Below, piece by piece: positions 45,301 through 47,879 of a stretch of DNA of 64,000 nucleotides (positions are counted from its first letter, which is position 1; the number at the start of each line of letters is the position of its first letter). A model generated the notes under the pieces. The model had not been told where the DNA came from, made no database searches, and saw only the letters and a list, made by a program, of their open reading frames with translations. The position numbers and the translations under genes were made by a program. Location of the stretch: contig OU342631.1 of NCBI GenBank assembly GCA_910589415.1, forward strand, positions 4,898,001 to 4,962,000. The letters are read 5' to 3'. The stretch is from Malachius bipustulatus (Eukaryota; Arthropoda; Insecta; Coleoptera; Melyridae).

Positions 45301-47113
45301 ATTTAGAAACACCTTGTATTTATTAATATCAAGTAAAGATCTTAAAATAAAATAATTGTAAGCATACGTAAGTATATGTATACTAAGTGAAAAAATATCT
45401 ATGGAAATATAATTATCGAATATCTTTAGGTATTTATAGTATTAGAATTTTAATATTTGCTCTGAGGATGATTCAATAGATGAAAGTGATGGAAAAGACT
45501 ATTAAAAAAGAACTTTTTTAATGTGTGAGCCACTATTTTTGTAATTATTGCTAATACTAGAGTAGTTCAATATAATATTTTTTTTATTAATTCTTGAATA
45601 ATTGAAAGTTGAAAATAATAAGTTGAAGGAATAATACTGCATACTTGATATTATGATATTATTGGTAATTAAATATGATATCAACACTTGATATTTTTAT
45701 AAGTTTCATAAAAACATATCGAACATTACTTTTTTACTACGCCGCTGGAAAGTCCGAATTAAAGGAGACCTGAAATTTCTTGAAATACTCGACAACGACG
45801 AATTTGAAGCAAACTGGCCCATAAAATTCCAGATGTGTTGTAGGGACTTTTTAGGAAGATCCTTTTGTATTCCTTTGTCTGGGTGCCTTCCCATGAGCTC
45901 ACTGTCAGTGGTGGTAGTTTATGGTCGTCATAAATAATATTAAATAAACACAATGCTTAGGCATCAATGGCTGAAGGAGTAGTATATTTTCATAAATTGT
46001 CTTTATTTAATTACGGTGCCTTCTATTAATTTATTTCTAATAACGTAGGTTTTTCTAATTATTATATTTTCAAATTAATTTTTTTTTTTTAATTATGACT
46101 GGTTTGATTAGTAAATATGTATAAGTCTGAAATTTTTAAAGGGCCCCGCGACTCGGGGCCCACCGGGAAATGCCCGGCTGCCCGGCGGGCCAGCACGCGC
46201 CTGACTACTATACACTAATAGGTAGTTTTTCCCCTATTCAATAACGAAAATGATCTTTCGTTCCTTCAGTAAGCCACTGCATGCATGGTTTGCAGAAAAT
46301 CTCTTATACAGAAAACAAATAATTCGCTTTTATTTCGTGAGATTGTCGGTACTTAAATGATTAAAATTAAATTTTATTAGAGAATGCACAAAAAGCAATT
46401 CTCGGGCTTCTCGAACTTCTGCGTTAATACGCCACTGATTGATGACATTCAACATATTATGATTCCTCTTAATTCGCGTTTTAACTCTTATTGGCGTCTT
46501 TCTTGTACCGTTAGGTAAGTCAAGTCAACTCAAGAAATGTATCACTACTCAAAGGGGGGGGGGGGATGTTCAATAAAAAGCCGTCATAATATAGAATCTT
46601 TTAAACGTACCTCTAAAAGTAATAAAAATCCCCAATAAGAATAAAAAAAAGTATTTGTTAAAAGGGGAATATTGGGGGGGGGGGGGCATTTTTTTATTTC
46701 TTACTCTCCTGATTCTTAATTTCTTTTTCTAGAGCGTAATTCAGATGTCAGGGTTTCGCTCTCTCGGAGAGCTGGAGGAGGTAATCTTCGAGACCCGGGA
46801 GAGCGATAAAGGCCTGGAAGCAACGAAAGTACGGGCCCCCGGCGGTGGCGACTGTCAAGGCTCTGCCCGCCGACCTCCAAATAGTCGCAGGCGAAACCGA
46901 AGGCTAAGATGTTATAATTGCGGCGAGTTCGCAAACCATATTGCGGCTAGATGCGAACTCGGTCCGCAGCCGAAACGCTGCCACAGTTGTAGGAGCGAGG
47001 GGCATCTGGTGGCGGATTGTCCCGAGCGGGCCGCCGCTGCAGGATCTCCACAAGCCCAAGAAACTGCACCATCTGGGGCTCCATCCCAGAGCCCCAGTCA
47101 GGAAACTTCGTAG
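6283..47113 (+). CDS. lin-28: LIN-28, cold-shock and CCHC zinc-knuckle RNA-binding protein (3 coding exons)
   Basis: The joined exons 6283-6319, 25979-26202 and 46733-47113 give 642 nt, that is 213 residues. Residues 1-59 are an acidic, Gly/Ala-rich tail. Residues about 60-123 form the cold-shock domain, with RNP1-like KGWGFI (69-74) and RNP2-like VFVHQ (83-87), followed by [14 protein letters not shown] basic linker (133-146) leads to two zinc knuckles: C147, C150, H156, C161 and C170, C173, H178, C183. The first knuckle has five residues between the second Cys and the His, as I recall for the fly protein. The tail (about 187-213) is rich in Ser, Pro, Gln and Ala. LIN-28 binds pre-let-7 hairpins and mRNAs in the cytoplasm and blocks let-7 maturation. 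Introns are 19,659 and 20,530 bp, unusually long for so small a protein because they are filled with transposons. The TAG at 47111 is followed by 46 further open codons (see 47114). Confidence 0.93.
6321..8200. other. First part of lin-28 intron 1, GC-richer patches, no gene recognised
   Basis: Two patches, about 6680-7080 and 7580-7980, are richer in GC and CpG than the surrounding intron and are not obviously repetitive. Open frames of 65-132 codons occur there but show no domain or codon pattern I recognise. A short tandem of GCCAA units is seen near 6931. These could be regulatory sequence, single-copy host DNA or remnants of old elements. Confidence 0.4.
8208..8480. repeat. Dispersed repeat, copy 1 (partner at 10520-10775)
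   Basis: This segment and 10520-10775 share an ordered series of similar blocks on the same strand. These are a TCGGATGAA block, then CAACTTAT, then CAAAGTTG, then CCACTA.GAGA.GTCAA, then GCAATTTTGATGA or GCGATTTTGATGA, then GGACAAAAA, then AATACTAAAATTAC. They are two diverged copies of one non-coding repeat, about 2.3 kb apart. Confidence 0.6.
8481..9560. other. Intron 1, AT-rich, with one transposon end
   Basis: No credible coding frame is seen. An element end AATCACCCTGTA occurs near 9403-9414, the typical right tip of the CAGGGTG family in this window, but its partner is not clear. Confidence 0.4.
9562..10142. repeat. Left arm of a giant hairpin element (core family), right arm missing
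   Basis: It begins TA|CAGTGTGTCAAG and soon carries the shared core words CGGTTAAATTAGAGAAAAGTT, TATCCTGAAAAAACTGAAAA and TTATTATTGGAAATTAATTAA, plus a GTCGTCAAAAGCTATCC block. The matching inverted arm seen in complete copies (for example 59313-60452) is absent. It is therefore a truncated or diverged copy. It ends near CTCACCCTATA. Confidence 0.55.
10520..10775. repeat. Dispersed repeat, copy 2 (partner at 8208-8480)
   Basis: Same block order as copy 1, beginning after a TACAGGG word at 10519 and ending with AATACTAAAATTACCCATT. It abuts the 3' end of the minus-strand LINE fragment that follows. Confidence 0.6.
10776..11824 (-). pseudogene. Non-LTR retrotransposon fragment: reverse transcriptase with intact YADD, minus strand
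   Basis: Read on the minus strand from 11824, a 134-codon frame carries the reverse transcriptase blocks [20 protein letters not shown] and VYADDLKLY, so the catalytic YADD is intact. It also has the later block [17 protein letters not shown]. Below 11420 the reading continues in shifted frames as [28 protein letters not shown] and a C-terminal region, ending near 10780. This is the 3' half of a jockey/R1-like LINE; endonuclease and ORF1 are missing. The several frameshifts make it inactive. Confidence 0.8.
11825..13030. other. Intron 1, AT-rich, no gene seen
   Basis: Many stops in all frames and no recognisable element except a small perfect palindrome at 12720-12748. Confidence 0.45.
12720..12748. 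repeat. Small perfect palindrome
   Basis: Arms of 11 bp (CTAGAGTCCCT at 12720-12730 and AGGGACTCTAG at 12738-12748) are separated by CGATATA. It is flanked by a repeated GGATGAGACTA / AGATGAGACTA word. It resembles a short hairpin insertion with duplicated flanks. Confidence 0.7.
13035..14118. repeat. Diverged giant hairpin of the core family
   Basis: The left arm (about 13035-13260) has GGCTAAATTAGAGAAAAGTTG, the GCTGAAATATCCTGAAAA block and CGAGATTTCTTATT. The right arm (about 13985-14118) has the reverse complements in reverse order (AAATCTCGATTTTTCAG, TTTTTCAGGATATTTCAGC, TAATTAACCGG). Between them, at 13573-13630 and 13839-13896, lies a ~57-bp direct repeat (ACCGATTGGTCCTGT.AGTTATTTCC.TGTTTGAG). 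A second hairpin is seen at 13679-13725. No coding frame is visible. Confidence 0.65.
13679..13725. repeat. Hairpin GACGTTTC...GAAACGTC
   Basis: GACGTTTCACCCTC pairs with GAGGGCGAAACGTC across a short centre (one G:T-type mismatch). It lies just after a run of 13 C and between the two ~57-bp direct repeats. Function is unknown. Confidence 0.6.
14122..14990. mobile_element. 869-bp fold-back element with TA target duplication
   Basis: The left tip CAGTGTGATTGATTGAAACG and the right tip CGTTTCAATCAATCACCCTG are reverse complements, flanked by TA (14120-14121 and 14991-14992). The arms of roughly 410 bp run almost to the middle. Examples of mirrored words are GGACACCCCATA / TATGGGGTGTCC, GCCATCTTTGTTTTTTTAAATGGG and TAGCCTACTCA. 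At the axis sits another TA-flanked mini-palindrome (14538-14575). No transposase is encoded. TA target choice fits the Tc1/mariner superfamily. Confidence 0.85.
15041..15396. mobile_element. ~356-bp fold-back element, TA-flanked
   Basis: The left end AGGGTGTTTCAAAATATATA and the right end, read inward, CAGGGTGTTTCAAAACATGG are inverted copies, followed by GAAAATGAAAGGTGTGAT and GAAAATGACAGGTGTGAT. TA lies at both flanks (15039-15040 and 15397-15398); the left copy has lost its first C. Inside, ATCAGGGTGCCAAA and TTTGACACCCTGGTATC form a second inverted pair. It is non-coding. Confidence 0.75.
15399..16435. other. Intron 1, AT-rich, no gene seen
   Basis: Only short frames without domains. 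No clear hairpin or terminal repeats by eye. Confidence 0.45.
16440..18253 (+). pseudogene. Non-LTR retrotransposon (jockey/CR1-like) reverse transcriptase, frameshifted
   Basis: Ordered blocks occur in three frames: [14 protein letters not shown] (16755 on); [20 protein letters not shown] and [20 protein letters not shown] (about 17030); [35 protein letters not shown] (about 17310); FAIDAQ where FADDA is expected; and [18 protein letters not shown]. These are followed by the C-terminal region [26 protein letters not shown] and [21 protein letters not shown], ending in a stop near 18213. The 3' tail AATAAAAAAAAG at about 18243 marks the insertion end. The second Asp-box is mutated (ID for DD) and there are at least three frameshifts, so it is dead. 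Its 5' part matches the segment 53430-54060. Confidence 0.88.
18254..19400. other. Intron 1, mixed composition, no gene recognised
   Basis: A somewhat GC-richer patch at about 18715-19030 has no recognisable protein or RNA. Near 19202-19222 the words TTTTCATTCTCCCCTTTA form an inverted pair with AAGGGGAGAATGAAAAG at about 19699-19716, so 19200-19720 may be one diverged inverted-repeat element. Confidence 0.4.
19411..19476. repeat. Perfect palindrome, arms ~28 bp
   Basis: TTCCAGTAAATCTTTCTGGA and its continuation ACATACAA on the left are matched base for base by the reverse complement on the right. The short AT centre is near 19442. No mismatch was seen in the arms, which suggests a recent event or selection for pairing. 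Confidence 0.8.
19721..19850. repeat. 130-bp hairpin just upstream of the transposase frame
   Basis: The outer arms TACATTACACGCTACGAAAG and CTTTCGTAGCTTGTAATGTA differ by one base. Inside, CAGGTGCTCGGAGCTTTTAA and the complementary side (TTCAAAAGACCTCGCACCT) continue the stem. The centre is an alternating patch (CCTCGGCTACGC..GCTTCGCCTCGG). It ends 15 bp before the ATG at 19866. It could be the terminal or subterminal structure of the outer transposon, or an independent fold-back insertion. Confidence 0.7.
20528..23286 (+). mobile_element. 2759-bp Tc1/mariner-type transposon with ~707-bp terminal inverted repeats
   Basis: The left end CAGGGTGGGCCAATAAGCGA and the right end TCGCTTATTGACCCACCCTG are inverted copies, flanked by TA (20526-20527 and 23287-23288). 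The inverted arms run from 20528 to about 21234 and from about 22580 to 23286 with few differences. Only the central ~1.35 kb is unique and holds the transposase (21328-22508). It interrupts the outer transposase reading frame. The low divergence between arms suggests a younger insertion than its host. Confidence 0.92.
21328..22508 (+). pseudogene. DDE transposase of the inner transposon (nearly complete)
   Basis: ATG 21328 opens an HTH region ([20 protein letters not shown] ... [15 protein letters not shown]) ending at TGA 21661. Reading resumes near 21780 with [20 protein letters not shown], so 21660-21775 may be an intron (donor AG|GTGAAT) or a small insertion. The catalytic core follows: [12 protein letters not shown] (first Asp), [23 protein letters not shown] (second Asp). 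Past a frameshift near 22240 come [22 protein letters not shown] (third Asp; TGA where Trp is expected), then [15 protein letters not shown], ending at TAA 22506-22508. Relative to an active gene I see one frameshift and one nonsense change, so it was intact fairly recently. Confidence 0.85.
23578..25020. other. Intron 1, AT-rich, with isolated transposon tips
   Basis: It contains lone tips such as ACACCTGTATA (about 23729) and TATACAGGGTGACACAAATT (about 24034) without clear partners. A GC-richer patch at about 24590-24690 includes CAAGATGGCGCG, a YY1-like word. No coding frame was recognised. Confidence 0.4.
25028..25428. repeat. Half of a fold-back element, related to 14122-14990 and 60644-60800
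   Basis: AAGATAGGAACATGTAAGCC, TTGTTTATAACTCATA and AGGGTGTCC.ATTTAAA match the right arm of the 14122-14990 element. The final ~140 bp, ending GAGGACTCACCCTG|TA, is the inverted counterpart of 60644-60800. It is therefore a composite or recombined element half. Confidence 0.6.
25979..26202 (+). CDS. lin-28: lin-28 coding exon 2 (N-terminal tail and first half of cold-shock domain)
   Basis: The acceptor is TTGCTTTGCAG and the donor is CAA|GTGAGT. The exon completes Gly13 and runs to Gln87. It encodes the acidic Gly/Glu/Ala-rich segment, then [20 protein letters not shown] and QDVFVHQ, the first strands of the cold-shock domain. It ends in phase 0, and the next exon resumes with SVIQ, as in other LIN-28 proteins. 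GC content is far above that of the flanking introns. Confidence 0.93.
26203..27184. other. Start of lin-28 intron 2, no gene seen
   Basis: AT-rich with a GC-richer stretch at about 26800-27080 (including long A, T and G runs). No domain or element was recognised. Confidence 0.45.
27187..27767. mobile_element. 581-bp fold-back element, TA-flanked, nearly perfect arms
   Basis: The tips CAGGGTGTACCAGCTCGATT and AATCGAGCTGGTACACCCTG are exact reverse complements between TA duplications (27185-27186 and 27768-27769). The arms of about 250 bp are nearly identical and include GACGAAACGTTTTTTTATTT, CCGACTTCCGGTTTT and TCTATCTCTGTTGGATTC. The loop of roughly 80 bp lies near 27437-27517. It is non-coding; open frames here are an effect of the mirrored sequence. 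Confidence 0.92.
27770..29640. other. Intron 2, AT-rich, no gene seen
   Basis: Very AT-rich from about 27840 to 28480. A lone tip CAGCACCCTGTATAC lies near 28458. Short open frames lack domains. Confidence 0.45.
29650..31786 (+). pseudogene. Non-LTR retrotransposon remnant, split by a fold-back element
   Basis: Upstream of the insertion the frame carries GVPQ, INDLP and [19 protein letters not shown] (the YADD box is intact but the stretch between GVPQ and INDLP is deleted), then [20 protein letters not shown] and CKVISYT. The 1000-bp hairpin 29991-30990 follows. Beyond it, degraded frames resume with words fitting [34 protein letters not shown] and [10 protein letters not shown], typical of the post-RT region. 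The 3' end is a short (TAAA)n tail near 31765-31785. It is of jockey/R1 type, with many stops. Confidence 0.75.
29991..30990. mobile_element. 1000-bp giant hairpin of the core family, inserted in a LINE
   Basis: The tips CAGGTTATATAGAACTATTT and AAATAGTTCTAACCCTG are inverted, with TA on both sides (29989-29990 and 30991-30992). The arms mirror one another for about 400-450 bp and carry the family core: CGGTTAAATTGGAGAAAAGT, GACCGTTCCTGAAATATCC, AAAGCCGACTAGATCCCAGA and TTCTTATGGCCGCCATATT. The loop is AT-rich. It interrupts the LINE frame exactly at TA. No protein is encoded. Confidence 0.9.
31800..32335. repeat. Right arm of a core-family hairpin, left arm missing
   Basis: It contains, in order, TATGGGGGCCATAAGAGAAA, GGATCTAGTCGTCTTTGAAA, TTTCAGGATAT..TAGGAACGGTCACAGATAT and ACCCGACCCTGTATCTCTTA. 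These correspond to the right arm of 35072-36026. No matching left arm lies nearby because the LINE tail precedes it. Confidence 0.65.
32336..32994. other. Intron 2, no gene recognised
   Basis: An 84-codon frame at 32438-32692 contains hydrophobic stretches, but I recognise no domain and see no splice or promoter context. Confidence 0.35.
32995..33365 (+). repeat. Possible LTR (371 bp, TGTTG...TTACA)
   Basis: The segment starts TGTTGTC and ends CGTTACA, the TG...CA form of LTRs. It contains a TATA-like GTATTTATAA at 33141-33150 and is GC-richer than the intron. It is followed by a leader and an ATG (33457, [13 protein letters not shown]) that could be the remains of a gag start. I could not see a clear primer-binding site, a second LTR or a target duplication, so this is tentative. 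Confidence 0.3.
33366..35069. other. Intron 2, no gene recognised
   Basis: This is a mixed-composition stretch. A lone element tip TACAGGGTGAGTCAAATTCG starts near 34729 without a visible partner. A short run of C is at about 33492. No protein domain was found. Confidence 0.4.
35072..36026. mobile_element. 955-bp giant hairpin of the core family (tip type GCACCATGTATCC)
   Basis: The tips CAGGGTGCACCATGTATCCT and AGGATACATGGTGCACCCTG are exact reverse complements between TA duplications (35070-35071 and 36027-36028). The next words (TTCTCTATATCGCTATCTC) are mirrored too. Inside is the shared core with GACCGTTCCTGAAATATCC, GCCGACTAGATCCCAG and TTCTTATGGCCACCATATT. It shares its tips with 61669-62655 but not with 29991-30990 or 59313-60452. 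Non-coding. Confidence 0.9.
36060..37150 (+). pseudogene. LINE remnant (endonuclease end and reverse transcriptase pieces)
   Basis: Near 36115-36180 a frame reads [18 protein letters not shown], the usual end of the LINE endonuclease with its SDH motif. Around 36595 comes [10 protein letters not shown], then ISVGG and [20 protein letters not shown] (about 36715 on), with YADN where YADD is expected. At about 37080-37140 a frame reads [13 protein letters not shown], matching the C-terminal YG.E.W motif. Frames shift repeatedly and much of the palm is deleted. It appears related in type to the element at 54310-55985. Confidence 0.7.
37351..37600. repeat. ~250-bp hairpin MITE
   Basis: ACCAGAACCTGATAAGTGAT, TTGGTCATTGTTAGGTCTCT and outward blocks (ACAACCATTC, GTCTAAAT, GCAAT) are mirrored in order on the right side around an AT-rich centre near 37470. 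A diverged half copy is at about 51000-51060 (AACAATAATCAATGATCTGA, then TTATCAGATTCTGGT). Target duplication unclear. Confidence 0.65.
37601..40099. other. Intron 2, no gene recognised
   Basis: Many short frames without domains. A small inverted pair GGCCTTATTAT..ATAATGAGGCC lies near 39303-39341. No RNA gene was seen. Confidence 0.4.
40100..40465. promoter_or_regulatory. GC/CpG-rich island inside intron 2, function unknown
   Basis: This patch is clearly richer in GC and CpG than its surroundings. It contains tandem CACGCAGTCACGCAC words and TTGTTGCG repeats, followed by GGAACGGG|GTAAGG, which looks like a splice donor at about 40446. A 78-codon frame is open on the minus strand but shows no recognised domain. 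It could be an alternative promoter with a first exon, or an old element. Composition and the donor-like site are seen; the rest is inference. Confidence 0.35.
40900..41590. repeat. Diverged giant hairpin of the core family
   Basis: The left arm carries ACAAAGCCGACGAGACCCC and TTCTTATGGCCGATAAATTG. The right arm carries the mirrored AAGAAAAACAAAAACTCTAT, TAGGATTTAGTCGG and TTTCAGCATATTTCAGCAAC. Similarity to the other copies is lower, so it is an older copy. Ends are not clear. Confidence 0.55.
41591..42936. other. Intron 2, AT-rich, weak protein-like patch
   Basis: Around 42507-42600 a frame reads [19 protein letters not shown], which faintly resembles cysteine-rich pieces of insect transposon proteins. 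It is too short to assign. The rest shows nothing. Confidence 0.35.
43312..44084. repeat. Tandem array, ~174-176 bp unit, about 4.4 copies in an A/B pattern
   Basis: The word CAGCAACGCATCAA (or a one-base variant) recurs at 43471, 43645, 43821 and 43995, giving periods of 174, 176 and 174 bp. Each unit also has ACACCTGAATATG, CACGGTGGCCGTTCT and GACAAGACGAGTTTTCAC. Two subtypes are seen at the unit start, TTTTTAGCCGAAAATCG (A) and TTTTATAGCCCAAAATCT (B), in the order A, B, A, B, B. Units of this type are common inside non-autonomous DNA transposons and can seed satellite DNA. Confidence 0.92.
44144..45316. mobile_element. 1173-bp fold-back element nested in the hAT-type element
   Basis: The tips CAAGGTGTTTCAAAATGGAG and the mirrored CTCCATTTAGAAACACCTTG lie between TA duplications (44142-44143 and 45317-45318). 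Arms of about 430-440 bp include ATACAGGGTGTTAAAGAGTC, CGACCCCTGTTTCTACGCCA and GGACGCCTCTGGGCAAATTA, with very few differences. The unpaired centre is about 44580-44885. It entered the hAT-type element after the latter existed. Non-coding. Confidence 0.9.
46554..46686 (+). promoter_or_regulatory. Two long G tracts upstream of the lin-28 exon 3 acceptor
   Basis: Runs of 12 G (46554-46565) and 13 G (46674-46686) lie 47-180 bp before the acceptor at 46732, followed by a pyrimidine-rich stretch. G tracts near splice sites can influence splicing or form quadruplexes. Long homopolymers can also be assembly-length artefacts. The tracts are seen; an effect is inference. Confidence 0.4.
46733..47113 (+). 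CDS. lin-28: lin-28 coding exon 3 (end of cold-shock domain and zinc knuckles)
   Basis: The acceptor TTTCTTTTTCTAG is followed by AGC GTA ATT CAG, giving [13 protein letters not shown], the expected continuation after VFVHQ. The exon then encodes [13 protein letters not shown], a basic linker, both CCHC knuckles ([15 protein letters not shown] and [14 protein letters not shown]) and a Ser/Pro/Gln tail, ending at TAG 47111-47113. Internal ATGs such as 46745 are ordinary Met codons (Met92), not starts. Confidence 0.93.
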   Translation, partial: SVIQMSGFRSLGELEEVIFETRESDKGLEATKVRAPGGGDCQGSARRPPNSRRRNRRLRCYNCGEFANHIAARCELGPQPKRCHSCRSEGHLVADCPERAAAAGSPQAQETAPSGAPSQSPSQETS

Positions 47114-47254
47114 TGTCTGACTGCCGAGACTCCACTACCCGGAGAAGCTGCCACATCCCAAAGCCCCGACCCAGAATCTTCATATGGTACCCTGCTGTCG
47201 AGGCTACGCAAAACGGAGAAGCTTCCGATGATACCCATCTCGGAAGCTTCATAG
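47114..47254 (+). other. lin-28: Open in-frame extension after the lin-28 stop (possible readthrough)
   Basis: After TAG 47111-47113 the lin-28 frame continues for 46 sense codons to TAG 47252-47254. The extension begins CLTAETPLPGEAATSQSPDP, with the same Ser/Pro/Gln/Glu/Ala bias as the tail before the stop ([13 protein letters not shown]). It ends with a basic then hydrophobic piece, LLSRLRKTEKLPMIPISEAS. It would give a 260-residue protein. It could be programmed readthrough, a recent nonsense change or a sequencing error. By chance alone a 46-codon open run is not rare (about one in ten), so the protein-like composition is the main argument. The base after TAG is T, not the most readthrough-prone C. 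Confidence 0.45.
47218..47250 (+). promoter_or_regulatory. lin-28: Perfect 11-bp stem-loop just after the lin-28 stop
   Basis: GAAGCTTCCGA (47218-47228) pairs fully with TCGGAAGCTTC (47240-47250) across an 11-nt loop. It lies 105 nt after the stop and ends next to the second in-frame TAG. RNA structures downstream of stops can promote readthrough or regulate mRNA. Here it is only a structural observation. Confidence 0.6.
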
Positions 47255-47429
47255 GTCGACCTGCCATGTAGGTCGTCTCTCACCGAATTTGATGGGTCTC
47301 TTCATATCAAGCAATCAAACAGTGATATTGATTTTTAACCCTTAAATGCATGATTTATTTAATTTTATAAAATTTGTTATATCTACAAAATCTAGTCAAA
47401 ATTTTTATAAAAAAATGCATTGTTACATA
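47255..47429 (+). other. lin-28: Likely lin-28 3' UTR
   Basis: GC content falls back to intron-like levels. The first AATAAA words after the stop are within the inserted element near 47575 and 47694, so the mRNA may end inside that element. I saw no CTACCTC (let-7 seed match) between the stop and 47600. Confidence 0.4.
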
Positions 47430-47769
47430 CCGGGTGTTGCATTGGTCATAGGTCCATTTATAGTAAATCTCATATAAATTTTAGAGCAAAATTGTATCAG
47501 ACTTATTTTGAAGGCCCTTGTATGATAAGGGGTATTTTGAAAAACGTTTCCTAAAATATGTAAAATAAAAATGCTGTTTTATAAATATTTTTCAAAATAT
47601 CTCTTTAGTCGCTGATTAAAAATTATTCGTATTTTGCACATGACTCCTTGCTGTATAAGGGCCTTCAAAAAAGCTTAATACATTTTTCTCTAAAATAAAG
47701 CGGTAATTTTACGGGGTGTTTAAATTTTGCATGGGATTTCCTATGGATGTCTGCCGATGCAACACCCGG
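47430..47769. mobile_element. 340-bp inverted-repeat MITE with CCGGGTGTTGCAT ends
   Basis: The tips CCGGGTGTTGCATTGG and the mirrored CCGATGCAACACCCGG are inverted. A second mirrored pair, GAAGGCCCTTGTATGATAAG and TATAAGGGCCTTC, lies inside, with more words pairing loosely. It has TA on the left and TT on the right. It may supply the polyadenylation signal of lin-28. Confidence 0.75.
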
Positions 47770-47879
47770 TTCATACATTGTGCATAGTTTGCGTAAATTC
47801 ATTCTTGTGGAAACCCTGTAGGCAATTTGAATTTGTGTTGAAACATTAGCTAACCTTGCATTTTGAACAAAATATATAG

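Larger units (their letters stand above)
42945..46203. mobile_element. 3259-bp hAT-type transposon, 14-bp perfect TIRs and 8-bp target duplication
   Basis: The ends CAGGCGCGTGCTGG (42945-42958) and CCAGCACGCGCCTG (46190-46203) are exact reverse complements. The identical 8-mer ACTACTAT lies directly outside each end (42937-42944 and 46204-46211). CAG-type TIRs with 8-bp duplications are the hallmark of hAT transposons. GC-rich subterminal DNA (CCCGGGC, and CCCGCGACTCGGGGCCC near 46145) fits the type. No transposase is readable. The interior is instead a tandem array (43312-44084), a nested fold-back element (44144-45316) and AT-rich filler, so it is non-autonomous. It ends 529 bp before lin-28 exon 3. 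Confidence 0.92.
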
